A stretch of DNA of 64,000 bases from Serratia quinivorans (GTDB lineage Bacteria; Pseudomonadota; Gammaproteobacteria; Enterobacterales; Enterobacteriaceae): assembly GCA_900457075.1 (NCBI GenBank), contig UGYN01000002.1, positions 5,146,001 through 5,210,000 on the forward strand, written 5' to 3'. This document shows positions 10,145 through 19,340 of the stretch, piece after piece. The stretch's first letter is position 1, and every line of letters begins with the position of its first letter. A program made the position numbers and the translations under genes. Below the pieces are notes generated by a model, which saw only the letters and a program-made list of their open reading frames with translations, was not told where the DNA came from and did no database searches.

Positions 10145-10783
10145 TTACAGCGCCAGATAGCGCAGGGTGGCCACTACGGCCAACTGACGGATATGACGAA
10201 CCTGATCTTCCGGCGGTTGATGGCTTTCAAACAGGGCATTAAAGGTGTACTGGTTGGCAACGTAGTGGAAACAAAGGCTGCTGATCAAGCGATGCACGTC
10301 GGCTGCGCTGGCGTCCGGCGTGAACAGTTTTTCTTGCTTGCCGCGCTGCAAGATATCTTCCAGCAGGGTCAATGCACTTTGATTTAACGCCTTAATGCGT
10401 GAAGACTGGCGTATATACTGGCCGCGCATCATGTTTTCCATACAGATAACCCGGATAAAATCGGGGTGTTCAGCATGGTAATTAAAGCTTTCTTCGACCA
10501 AACGAGTCATGGCTGCTACCGGGGCTAATGCTTGCAGATCCAGCCCGGTTTCATGTGCGCGAATATGCTGATACACGTGTTCCAGCACCTCCAGGTACAG
10601 TGATTCCTTGGTCTTGAAATGATAAACCACCATGCGTTTGGTGGTGGCCGCGTGCTCGGCAATGTTTTCCATGCGGGCACCTTTCAGACCGGCCTCGGCG
10701 AACTCGGCCAGCGCCGCAGCGAAAATACGCTGTTTCAGCCCGACAGGGTCATTTTTTGCGTTTAGTCGCGGGGAGATCATCAT
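10145..10783 (-). CDS. TetR-family regulator
   Basis: 212 residues. An N-terminal TetR helix-turn-helix is visible around 25-65 (E-N-I-A-E-H-A then M-V-V-Y-H-F-K-T-K-E-S-L-Y), followed by an all-helical ligand domain of normal length. It is upstream of pcaR on the same strand and divergent from pcaK across a 436-base gap. That placement suggests control of the aromatic-acid island or of itself, but the ligand is unknown. A TetR protein is not a standard member of pca clusters. Confidence 0.8.
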   Translation of the reverse strand: MMISPRLNAKNDPVGLKQRIFAAALAEFAEAGLKGARMENIAEHAATTKRMVVYHFKTKESLYLEVLEHVYQHIRAHETGLDLQALAPVAAMTRLVEESFNYHAEHPDFIRVICMENMMRGQYIRQSSRIKALNQSALTLLEDILQRGKQEKLFTPDASAADVHRLISSLCFHYVANQYTFNALFESHQPPEDQVRHIRQLAVVATLRYLAL

Positions 10784-11219
10784 TGTTCAAAACATCAGTC
10801 ACTTATCTTGGAGGAACACCGGTTAAGAGTAACTGGGGTGACCCGGTAATACAATCCGCTGCCGCTGCGCTTTTGTGAACGACGTCATATTGCTCACACG
10901 TAAACCATAGCGACGATAACCGCAGGGTTGGGAAGATCCCTCTCACAATTTGACAACATTATTTTCCACGTGCCCAGGGTGTGTTTCCGGTCAGCAAAGG
11001 GCATTTATGGATCAATCCCAGCGTATTGTCTTGCCAGTGAAAGCCGCCGTGGTTTTTTTGATGGTGAGCGAACGTACCATTGGGTTCAATGAGCGCCAGG
11101 TTATTAATAATCTCCGTTGCCGAGCCGCACGGGAGTTCTTACAGTAGACGCCAGAATCTTTAATCTCGGTTCGATTATCGAACATTTGCATTTATTGGCG
11201 TCTGTACCAAGGAAAAATT
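10784..11219 (+). other. 436-base intergenic region between TetR gene and pcaK
   Basis: Divergent promoter region. It contains a 65-codon ORF at 10950-11147 (an internal ATG at 11007 would give 46 residues). I recognise no family and no good ribosome site, so I do not call it a gene. The PcaR-like palindrome at 11169-11183 is the clearest regulatory signal. Confidence 0.5.
11169..11183. promoter_or_regulatory. PcaR-like operator upstream of pcaK
   Basis: GTTCGATTATCGAAC, a perfect 15-base palindrome 36 bases before the pcaK start. It matches the P. putida PcaR consensus GTTCGATAATCGCAC at 13 of 15 positions. The consensus is quoted from memory of the literature. Confidence 0.65.
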
Positions 11220-12578
11220 GTGGCTTCAAACGAAATTGATGTTCGAACGCTGATCAACGATCGTCCGATATGCGGTTATCAAAAACTGATTATTCTGCTG
11301 GGTTTTATCGTTATTGCGCTGGATGGCTTCGATATTACCCTGATGGGGTTTATTGCCCCTGAGCTGAAAAGCCAGTGGGGCGTCAGCAATCAGCAACTTG
11401 GCATGGTGATTAGCGCCGCGCTGGTTGGCCTGACGATCGGTGCGCTGCTGGCCGGCCCGCTGGCCGACTGGCTGGGACGTAAAGTGATCATTATCAACAG
11501 CGTGTTCTTTTTTGGCCTCTGGACGCTGGTCACTGCGTTTTCGCACAATATCGATCAAATGATATTTTTCCGTTTTATGACCGGGTTGGGGCTGGGGGCG
11601 GCAATGCCGAACGTCGGCACTTTAATCTCCGAATATGCGCCGGAAAAGAAACGTTCCTTCATTATCACCGTGGTGTTTTGCGGCTTTACCTTCGGTGCCG
11701 CGCTGGGCGGGTTCGCGGCGTCATGGGTTATTCCACAAATGGGGTGGCATGCGCTGCTGTTGCTCGGTGGCATATTGCCGCTGCTGAGCGTTCCGCTGTT
11801 GATAGCCAGGTTGCCTGAGTCGGTGAGGTTTTTGGTTACCCGGCGAGCCAGCAATCAACGCATTGGCAAAATTGTGGAAAAACTGGCGCCGGGCAGTACC
11901 AATGCCGAAACCCGTTATACGCTGCCGCCACTGGTGGCACCTGGCAAGGGAGCCATGCAGATTGTGATCTCGCGGCAGTACCGCCTTGGCAGCCTGATGC
12001 TGTGGCTGGGTTATTTCATGGCGCTGTTTCTGGTTTATCTGCTGGGCAGTTGGTTACCGACGCTGGTAAAAGGCATCGGCATGAGCGTGGCGCAGGCGGC
12101 GGTGATTACCGCGCTGTACCAGGCCGGCGGTACCTTAGGCTCGCTGTTTGCCGGCTGGCTGATGGATAGGGTGGATCCACACCGGGCGCTGGGCATGATT
12201 TACCTGCTGGGGGCGGGGCTGACATTGTCGATTGGCCTGGCGTCACACAGCAGCCTGATGCTCGGTGTGTTGGCACTGGCCTGTGGTTTTTGCCTGAACG
12301 GTGCCAATACCGGTATGAACGCGCTATCGGCGCATTATTACCCAACTGAGGCGCGCGCCACCGGGTCGAGCTGGATGCACGGCGTTGGGCGTATTGGTGC
12401 CATCCTGAGCGCCTTTGCCGGTGCGGAAATGCTGGCGTCAGGCTGGGGGTTCGACCGCATTTTTGCCATTATCGCCATTCCGGCGTTGATCACCGCCTGT
12501 GCCATCTTTATCAAAGGTGCCAGAGGGTATAACCGTCAGGCGCAGTTGGTCAGCCGGGAAACCGCTAAAGGCCTTTGA
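11220..12578 (+). CDS. pcaK: MFS aromatic acid:H+ symporter (PcaK-like)
   Basis: 452 residues, 12 predicted transmembrane segments. Carries the DGFD motif in the first helix (A-L-D-G-F-D-I-T-L-M-G-F) and the G-P-L-A-D-W-L-G-R-K loop 2-3 motif of the AAHS family, which imports 4-hydroxybenzoate, protocatechuate or benzoate with protons. The start is GTG at 11220 with AAGGAA upstream. A PcaR-like palindrome lies just before it. Substrate is inferred from the pca neighbourhood. It ends two bases before the convergent DUF4056 gene, with no terminator between. A second AAHS gene lies at 17976. Confidence 0.85.
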   Translation: MASNEIDVRTLINDRPICGYQKLIILLGFIVIALDGFDITLMGFIAPELKSQWGVSNQQLGMVISAALVGLTIGALLAGPLADWLGRKVIIINSVFFFGLWTLVTAFSHNIDQMIFFRFMTGLGLGAAMPNVGTLISEYAPEKKRSFIITVVFCGFTFGAALGGFAASWVIPQMGWHALLLLGGILPLLSVPLLIARLPESVRFLVTRRASNQRIGKIVEKLAPGSTNAETRYTLPPLVAPGKGAMQIVISRQYRLGSLMLWLGYFMALFLVYLLGSWLPTLVKGIGMSVAQAAVITALYQAGGTLGSLFAGWLMDRVDPHRALGMIYLLGAGLTLSIGLASHSSLMLGVLALACGFCLNGANTGMNALSAHYYPTEARATGSSWMHGVGRIGAILSAFAGAEMLASGWGFDRIFAIIAIPALITACAIFIKGARGYNRQAQLVSRETAKGL

Positions 12579-12580
12579 TC

Positions 12581-13699
12581 TCACTGATTGAGCCGTTGCA
12601 ATTGGATTTGATCGGCCTGCCGCGCCTGCTCTGCCAGTGAGGAAAACTGTGCCGGACGATAGAATGTTTTGGGCACCGGCAGGCGGCGCATATCGCTGCC
12701 TTTATGAATTTGCAGTTCGCCCAGATGGCTTAAGGTGAACCCGGCTATTTTCACCGGCATGGTCAAGCGATACGGCGGTGCCTTTTCGAAAGGCACTTCG
12801 GTAGGAATTCGGTTTTCGCCAAGCGAGTAATTCCGTTTCAGGACTAAAAATTTATCGGGCACCCGGCGTTTGCTGTTCCACCAATCGCCATCGACCTCAC
12901 GGAATTGGCGTTCTGTTTCAGCCTCATTGACTGCCTCAAGGCCGATTAAAGCTTGTGAAAGCGCCTTATCCATCGCCAGATTATAGTTCTCCACAGAGCC
13001 GGCATGCCCCTGCAAAATCACGTTTACCGCCAGCCTCGCTCCCAGCAAATTTGCGTAAAGGTCTTCCGGTGAAAAAGCAGAAATTTCCTCAGAAAATCCG
13101 GCGACAGACTGGAAGCCGTACCACTGGGCGATTTCATGCCACTGTGCCAGTTGAAACGCCACATGCCCGGCCAGCCAGGCCGCCAGATTATATCTGTCGG
13201 TCATCGATGCCGGAGGAGTAAACGCGTAAAACTGAGTGCGTCTGAGCCCTAATTCCTCACTGTAAAACAGGCGCCATTCGCGGCCCAGTTTCGGATACAG
13301 ACGAGTGAACAGATAAAAGGTGTTATCGGCGGTATCGCGAACATGGGCGATATCAATAAACCCGCCGCGTCGCGTATAGATAAGCCCGTTGGCTTCGTCG
13401 CTCAGACCAACGATATTTTTCACCGCGCCCAGCGCACTGTCATTGTAGTGATGGTGGCCTAGCGTACTGAGTGAGAGCAGGTTGCCAATTTGATAAACGG
13501 GAATCGGGATACCAGCCGCGCGTACCTGCAGGTTATAGCCAAATGCACAGCAAGGGCGAAGTGATTCCGGTGGCGAAAGGTTTTGCGCGACGGGCCAAAT
13601 GCGTCTTGCCTGCTCAAAGGGTAAAACGTCGGTCTTGCCCGGTTGCGCCTGTGCCAAACTGGCGACAGCCAACGACAGGGCGAGAAAAAAAACACGCAT
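12581..13699 (-). CDS. Exported DUF4056-type protein, last gene of envelope operon
   Basis: 372 residues with a clear signal peptide (M-R-V-F-F-L-A-L-S-L-A-V-A-S-L-A-Q-A, cleavage near 18). The body resembles DUF4056 proteins; an H-E-I-A-Q-W-Y-G segment near the middle looks like a short metal-binding or catalytic helix, but this is only suggestive. No reaction is known. Its ATG overlaps the stop of the preceding barrel gene in a TAATG junction, so the two are translationally coupled. It is the fourth gene of a minus-strand unit starting at 17494. Confidence 0.65.
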   Translation of the reverse strand: MRVFFLALSLAVASLAQAQPGKTDVLPFEQARRIWPVAQNLSPPESLRPCCAFGYNLQVRAAGIPIPVYQIGNLLSLSTLGHHHYNDSALGAVKNIVGLSDEANGLIYTRRGGFIDIAHVRDTADNTFYLFTRLYPKLGREWRLFYSEELGLRRTQFYAFTPPASMTDRYNLAAWLAGHVAFQLAQWHEIAQWYGFQSVAGFSEEISAFSPEDLYANLLGARLAVNVILQGHAGSVENYNLAMDKALSQALIGLEAVNEAETERQFREVDGDWWNSKRRVPDKFLVLKRNYSLGENRIPTEVPFEKAPPYRLTMPVKIAGFTLSHLGELQIHKGSDMRRLPVPKTFYRPAQFSSLAEQARQADQIQLQRLNQ

Positions 13700-14830
13700 T
13701 AAAAGGCCTCCGCGACCTGAAAATAAAATCCTGCGCTCTCACGTCCCACGCCGAGATCGAGTCGCAGATTCATATTAGGTTTTATTTCAAAACGATAACC
13801 CGCACCCAGGGTCGGCAGAATAGGGTGTTGTCCCATTTTATCCAGGCTGCCACCCAGCGAGCCGGCGCCTAGCCAGAGTACGTAGCCGTGCCGCCAGTTT
13901 AATTTTTTGCGGTATTCGATTTGGCTGCTCACGACATCTTTGTCACGGTATCGCCCCTGATAATAACCGCGTAATCGGCGGTCATCACCGGCCTGTGAAA
14001 GGCGATCCCATGGCACATCTCCGCGGGCAAAACGTCCCCAGGCATCGAATGCCAGCACGTCATTGTCGTTAAGCGGAAAATAGTAATTGTATTGCAACTG
14101 CAGGGCGGTGAAATGGGTATCCGAACCCAGCGATGGATCAAACAGGCTGTAGCTGGCACTGGCATACTGCCCTTTTTTCGGCTGCGTGATGGCGTCGCGG
14201 GTGTCGTAATTGAGGGCGAAAGTGGCGCCAGAACTCAGCGGCGTGGTGGAGTCCGTATAGCGAGAGAAGGTATCGCCAGGCTGCGGATCATCAACTTTGG
14301 CATTCAGCGTGGAAAAATCCCAGCCCACACCGGCATAAAGATTATCGACCAGCCGATAAAAAACCTGCGGATGAACGCTAAACGAATCCTGAGTATATTT
14401 CTGGCTCGAGCCCTGCGCCGCATCGTAGCCCACGCCCCAGAATTCCGTCGGGATCTTGGCAACCGAACCTACCACAAAGAGACGCCACTGGTCATCGCTA
14501 AAGAACGTGTAATTGTTCAGACCCAACCCCAGGGCGCCACTGGTGCTGACAAAACCGGTAAATGAGATAGATGAGTTTTGCGTGACCTGATCGTGTGGAT
14601 CGACCCGATAAAGCCCGGCCGCTGCCGCCCCCAAGCCCAGTTTTAACTCAGGGGTATAAAAAGGGCCGGGTAACACCGTCCAGTTCACACCTTTAGCCTG
14701 GTTGTATTGGTCGTCGGCCCCCATGGTGCCGAGAAACGCATCAATGGATTCACGCGTAAGCAGCTCCGCATGAATAGGGGGCAACCAACAGGCTCAGTAG
14801 TCCACTCAGTAACCGCACGGGTATCTTCAT
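13699..14830 (-). CDS. BamA/TamA-family outer membrane beta-barrel without POTRA domains, frameshift near signal peptide
   Basis: About 377 residues in joined form. The main frame (13699-14784, nominal TTG start) is a C-terminal Omp85-type surface-antigen barrel ending in Phe, the usual assembly signal. It lacks a signal peptide, but the other frame from ATG 14830 encodes M-K-I-P-V-R-L-L-S-G-L-L-S-L-L-V-A-P. Adding one base to the G5 run at 14777-14781 joins it to P-I-H-A-E, giving a normal signal peptidase site. The ATG at 14830 forms a TAATG overlap with the upstream gene, strong support for that start. No POTRA repeats, so it is not a normal BamA or TamA; secretion or lipid insertion partners are unknown. 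Confidence 0.75.
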
Positions 14831-15831
14831 TAGAATCGATATTCACCCGCCAGGAAAAAACTGTTTCGCTCATTGAAACCGACCTCGGCCAGGACGTTGA
14901 AGTTCTGTGTGAGTTCGTACTGCGCCCCAATCAGCGTATTCCACGGCGAGGAGAGATGCTGTTTGACATCAAAGCGCCCGGCGTTGTCCTTATTCACGGC
15001 GTCAATCAATGGCTGAAGTTCTGCCGGCATGTGCAGATCGGAAATATTACCTTTAAACTCCTGGTCCACATCCTGATACATGCTGCCAATCCAAAGGCTC
15101 AGGTGGGAAGGGCCAGAGATGGCAGGCATATCAAAGCGATAGCCCACGCGTGGTGAAACCGTAATGGCTGAAATTTTGCCATCCAGAATGTCAAATTCCG
15201 TGCGGGTATAATTGGTGTCAACCAGTGCAAACCATTTCTCGTAGCCCCCTGCCAGGGTAAACCCGGTGCCCCAGGTGGTACCTTTAAAGTCGAGAGCAAA
15301 ATCAATGTCCTGCAGATCGCCATTTTGATTAAGGCGATGGACCGCAGAGGCGATGATACGGTCGATACCGGTGTATTTCGACGGATCGGCATCGACAGAA
15401 ACCTGGGATAAAGATGACCCTCTGGTGTGCCCAACCAATCCATAAATGTTTAAAAAGGGGAAGACCCACATATCCAGCCGAAGGTTCTCGCTTTTGCTGC
15501 GCTGGCGTGTCTTCCCGACATCAATATTGAACAGATCGCTGGGGATCGGGTGATCGCCGAGTTTCAGACCGGAAAACGTAATGCTATCGACATCAATATT
15601 CTGACGTATATTCATGTAACTGAGATTGACGCCAAACGGCAGCGGAATGCTATAGCCGCGTGCGCGGGCCTCATCCCCCCAGATAGGAAAGGTGCTGTCG
15701 CTTTGAGCCGGGGCATGGGTTGCCGCACCAAAGGCGGCACCCGACCACAGCAACAGGGGGAGAATCATTCGTTTTGCGTACTGGAGCGGGAGATGATTGC
15801 CGCTATTTTGGCAATGCCACGGTATTGTCAT
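14830..15831 (-). CDS. Predicted outer membrane protein, unrecognised family
   Basis: 333 residues from ATG 15831, which has GGAG nine bases upstream (a TTG at 15855 is a weaker alternative). A hydrophobic stretch at about 22-37 (I-L-P-L-L-L-W-S-G-A-A-F-G-A) looks like a signal sequence. The rest alternates polar and aromatic residues as in a beta-barrel and ends G-E-Y-R-F, a C-terminal Phe consistent with outer membrane insertion. I do not recognise a named family. It sits between an MscS-like channel gene and the BamA-type barrel, with a one-base overlap to the latter. Confidence 0.6.
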   Translation of the reverse strand: MTIPWHCQNSGNHLPLQYAKRMILPLLLWSGAAFGAATHAPAQSDSTFPIWGDEARARGYSIPLPFGVNLSYMNIRQNIDVDSITFSGLKLGDHPIPSDLFNIDVGKTRQRSKSENLRLDMWVFPFLNIYGLVGHTRGSSLSQVSVDADPSKYTGIDRIIASAVHRLNQNGDLQDIDFALDFKGTTWGTGFTLAGGYEKWFALVDTNYTRTEFDILDGKISAITVSPRVGYRFDMPAISGPSHLSLWIGSMYQDVDQEFKGNISDLHMPAELQPLIDAVNKDNAGRFDVKQHLSSPWNTLIGAQYELTQNFNVLAEVGFNERNSFFLAGEYRF

Positions 15832-15880
15832 TATTTGATTCTCCACGTCAGGCAAGGAACCAGCAGGGCACTCAATTTTG

Positions 15881-17494
15881 TCATGAGGGTTTATCCGGTT
15901 GCACGGCCGGCGCGGTGTACCAGTGATCCTGACTGACCATCACCGCATTTTCGGGCTGAAGTACGAAGTTAGGCGACATAATCTGGACGTTAAATTCATT
16001 GAACACATCCTGAATGTGGCTATGTAATTCGCTTTTAACGCTTGCCAATGCTTCGCCGGCACCCAACTTGACCTGTAATTCATAGGCGATGTACCAGTCC
16101 ATTAAACTGAGCTGACGAACAAGGGGAGGAACCCGGTTGTCGATACCCCTGGTGCGATTGGCAGCAAGTTCCAACATCGCGTGGACCTGACGCCATGGAG
16201 TGTCGTAGCCAATAGTCACGCTGGTGGTCAGATTCACCCCATCACCGGGCTTGAGTGCGCTGAGATTGGTTATTTTCCCGCTGACAACAACGGCATTGGG
16301 TACTGTTACAACGTAACTTTCGCGGGTGAGGATTTTAGTGGCCAGCATCCCGACTTCGCTGACCAGGCCTTCATTGTCACCGATCCTGATAAAGTCGCCT
16401 TTGCGCAGCGCACGCGAATAAGTCAGTACCAATCCGCTCATGGCATGGTTCATCAACCCGGCCGAGCCGAGGGTTAGCATCAGCCCAAAGAAAACGCTGA
16501 CGCCTTTAAATGCCAGAGAGTCGGCACCCGGTAAAAAAGGATAGGCGGCCGACAACGCAAACAGCCAAACCATTACCGAAATCAGTTTGCGTGTGGCGCC
16601 TACCGTTTCGGGATGCAGACCTGGCACCACCAGCTTTCCGCTCTCGACGCGTTTTAACAGCACTTTGAGCAGTTTGAGAATAAAACCGGTCAGCAAAAAG
16701 ATAATGGCGACAATCGCCAAACCAGGGAAAGCAGACACAATGGATAGAGTGACTTGCTGTATCACGCTGATAGACCAGTTACCCAGTGAGTCGCCCCAAA
16801 TGCGCGTCCACGGAAATAACCGAAATACCCAGCTCAACCAGATATAAAAAGCACCGATGCTCAGCAAAACCATCAGCAGCGCATATAGGCGAGATTCAAA
16901 AGCCCCGAGCACCATACGCCAGCTTTGCGGGATCCATCCCCGCTTAAGCGCAATTCGGGTGGCATAAAACTTTTTAACTCGTTGCCAGGATTTGAATGCT
17001 GCGTAAAGTACCAACCCCAGTACCAGGGTTCCGGCTGCGCTTTTCACCACCGCAATGGCCAGATAAGCAGAGGAATATTGTTCCAGCAACGCCGAGCGTT
17101 GGGCATTGAATCTTGCGAGTACTCGTTGGGAAGCCTGATCAAGCGTCAGATCATCTCCTTCATCAAGATCTCCCTGCGTTAATAACATAAATGGCTTGCC
17201 GTTAATGCTAAACAGCCGTCCCTGCTGGTTATAGCGCTTTATGACATGAACCTGTACCGGCTGGCGGATGTCTTCTTCGGTGAGGGAGCGCAGGGTGTTG
17301 CGGATGCGCAGAACGCGTTGTTCCGGGGTGGTAAAACCAAACTTTGCCTGCAGCATAACTATCGGTTGATGAAAGATATAAAGCGTGCGGGCTTTTTCTT
17401 GTTCGGTGGCGAGTTGGCGCGGTTCAGCGCCAAAACACAGGGAAGAAATCAGAAATAACAGACAGCAAACAACGCCATTCACTTTCTTGCTCAT
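15881..17494 (-). CDS. MscS-family mechanosensitive channel with periplasmic N-terminal domain
   Basis: 537 residues. A signal peptide (about 1-22) is followed by a periplasmic region, then about five hydrophobic segments and an MscS core. The pore-helix region (G-L-M-L-T-L-G-S-A-G-L-M-N-H-A-M-S-G-L) and the cytoplasmic beta domain motif (G-D-F-I-R-I-G-D-N-E-G-L-V) are visible. Likely releases ions on membrane tension, in the inner membrane. It is first in a minus-strand unit with two outer membrane proteins and a DUF4056 protein, which is not a common arrangement. Not the short MscS; closer in size to YnaI/YbdG-type paralogues. Confidence 0.8.
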   Translation of the reverse strand: MSKKVNGVVCCLLFLISSLCFGAEPRQLATEQEKARTLYIFHQPIVMLQAKFGFTTPEQRVLRIRNTLRSLTEEDIRQPVQVHVIKRYNQQGRLFSINGKPFMLLTQGDLDEGDDLTLDQASQRVLARFNAQRSALLEQYSSAYLAIAVVKSAAGTLVLGLVLYAAFKSWQRVKKFYATRIALKRGWIPQSWRMVLGAFESRLYALLMVLLSIGAFYIWLSWVFRLFPWTRIWGDSLGNWSISVIQQVTLSIVSAFPGLAIVAIIFLLTGFILKLLKVLLKRVESGKLVVPGLHPETVGATRKLISVMVWLFALSAAYPFLPGADSLAFKGVSVFFGLMLTLGSAGLMNHAMSGLVLTYSRALRKGDFIRIGDNEGLVSEVGMLATKILTRESYVVTVPNAVVVSGKITNLSALKPGDGVNLTTSVTIGYDTPWRQVHAMLELAANRTRGIDNRVPPLVRQLSLMDWYIAYELQVKLGAGEALASVKSELHSHIQDVFNEFNVQIMSPNFVLQPENAVMVSQDHWYTAPAVQPDKPS

Positions 17495-17798
17495 GGTTAC
17501 CTGCCCAGTCAGTAATTTATTTTTATTATTTTGTGCTCTTCAATTTCAGCTTAGCCCAGACGCTTGTGCTTTCAAGTCGCTCAATCAAGCTCGGTTTTTG
17601 CGACGTGCAATTAAAACTGTCGGTCGAAGCAGACTGAATCCCAAAGCCAGACAACGGCTGAGTAAATGGCCATGGAACAGGATCAGGAATGGTTTCATCA
17701 ATGTTAATTGGCTCACAGAACCCATACGCCATATTTTTCCGTAAAAACATGGCATCCAATTGATAATAATACTCTTCCTGTAAAACAGTCCTTTTCTC

Positions 17799-17813
17799 GT
17801 TCGGTTATCGCAC
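17799..17813. promoter_or_regulatory. PcaR-like operator, distal site
   Basis: GTTCGGTTATCGCAC differs from the P. putida consensus GTTCGATAATCGCAC at two positions. It lies 163 bases before the transporter start, with 86 bases between its first base and that of the proximal site. Confidence 0.6.
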
Positions 17814-17884
17814 GCTAATTAATTTAACAATATTGAAACTTATTGTTGGCGATGCTTTTATGGGAAGGCGATTAACGAACCAAG

Positions 17885-17899
17885 TTTCGATAATCGCAC
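17885..17899. promoter_or_regulatory. PcaR-like operator, proximal site
   Basis: TTTCGATAATCGCAC matches the P. putida PcaR consensus at 14 of 15 positions. It is 76 bases before the transporter start and probably overlaps the promoter. Confidence 0.65.
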
Positions 17900-17975
17900 A
17901 AATGCGACTTTGCCAGGGATAGGCCTGGCCGTTACCGCCGGGGCTATTTAGCCTGGCCAACCCAGGAAGCGCACT

Positions 17976-19330
17976 ATGTCCCAGTCAAATACCATAGAAA
18001 TTCAATCATTTATTAATAACAACCCGTTCTCCCGCTACCAGTGGCTGATCCTTATTTTGTGTTTTCTTACCGTGGCGCTGGACGGCTTCGACACTGCGAT
18101 CATCGGTTTTATCGCCACCTCGTTGGTACAGGACTGGGGAATAGAGAAAACCTCGCTGGGCCGGTGATGAGTGCGGCGTTGGTCGGGTTGGCCGTGGGGG
18201 CGCTCACCGCCGGGCCGTTGGCGGATCGCATCGGTCGCAAGAAGGTGTTGGTGCTGTCGCTGGTGCTGTTCGGCGGTTTCAGCCTGTTGACGGCGTTCGC
18301 CACCACCTTGCCAATGCTGACATTATTGCGCTTCTTAACCGGGCTGGGACTGGGTGCGGCAATGCCAAACGCGGCCACCCTGATGTCGGAATATGCGCCG
18401 GAGCGCAAGCGTGCGCTGCTGGTCAACCTGATGTTCTGCGGCTTTCCGCTCGGGTCATCGATGGGCGGTTTCGTTTCCGCCTGGTTGATCCCGCACTTCG
18501 GTTGGCAGAGCGTGATGGTGCTGGGCGGCGTGATGCCGCTGCTGTTGGCGGTGGTGCTGATCGTCGCGCTGCCGGAGTCCGCCCGTTTTATGGTGGTGCG
18601 TGGCTACCCGGCACAGCGTATTGCCGCGGTGCTTAAGCGCATTGCACCGCTTAATTTAACCGAACTGCCGCGCTTTAGCCTGGTTGAAGAGGGCCTGGTG
18701 AAAGCCAAATCGGCACTGGGGGTGATTTTCTCTCCACGCTATCTGTTGGGCACCCTGATGCTGTGCCTGACCTACTTTATGGGCCTGATGATCTTCTATC
18801 TGCTGACCAGTTGGTTACCGCTGCTGATCCGTGAAACCGGCGCATCCATTCGCCAGGCATCATTGATTACCGCGCTGTTTCCTTTGGGCGGTGGCATTGG
18901 CGTGCTGATCATCGGTTGGCTGATGGATCGAATGAATCCGCACAAGGTGGTGGCGGTGGGCTATCTGTTGACCGCGATGTTTGTCTGCGCCATTGGCTAC
19001 GTTTATACCGATCCCATATTGATGGCGGTGACGGTGTTTATCGCCGGTACCTGCATGAACGGCGCACAGTCCTCAATGCCGGCGCTGGCCGCCGGTTTTT
19101 ACCCGACGCAGGGACGGGCGACCGGTGTCGCCTGGATGCTGGGGCTGGGGCGTTTCGGGGGCATTCTTGGCGCGATGAGCGGCGGGGTGCTGATGCAAAT
19201 GCAGCTGTCATTCAGCACCATTTTCACCCTGCTGGCGATCCCGGCGCTGGTGGCAGCACTGGCGCTGATAGTCAAACATTTTGCTACCAGGGCAACGGCA
19301 TTGGCCGGCTCGCTCAATAAGGCTTTATAA
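17976..19330 (+). pseudogene. Second MFS aromatic acid:H+ symporter (PcaK-like), one-base frameshift at about 18161
   Basis: The start ATG at 17976 has AGGAAG upstream. The joined product is about 452 residues with 12 membrane segments and the AAHS signatures A-L-D-G-F-D-T-A-I-I-G-F and G-P-L-A-D-R-I-G-R-K. The first frame stops at 18167; restoring one C at 18159-18163 gives L-G-P-V-M-S-A-A-L-V-G and the frame then runs to 19330. It is clearly a paralogue of the gene at 11220. pobA begins 10 bases downstream, so 4-hydroxybenzoate is the likely substrate. Because the lesion is one base beside a homopolymer, the gene may be intact in the organism. Confidence 0.85.
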
Positions 19331-19340
19331 GGAGATAACC

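Larger units (their letters stand above)
17495..17975 (+). other. 481-base divergent intergenic region carrying two PcaR-like sites
   Basis: Lies between the mechanosensitive channel gene (minus) and the second aromatic-acid transporter (plus). No convincing ORF. The right half carries PcaR-like sites at 17799-17813 and 17885-17899. An AT-rich stretch between them could hold the promoter. Confidence 0.55.

Noticed and set aside
10950..11147. 65-codon ORF before pcaK
   Set aside because: No clear ribosome site, no family recognised, and it lies in the divergent promoter region; kept only as part of the intergenic note.
17526..17759. 77-codon minus-strand ORF beside the channel gene
   Set aside because: Composition and sequence look non-coding, no ribosome site, and it falls in a promoter region.
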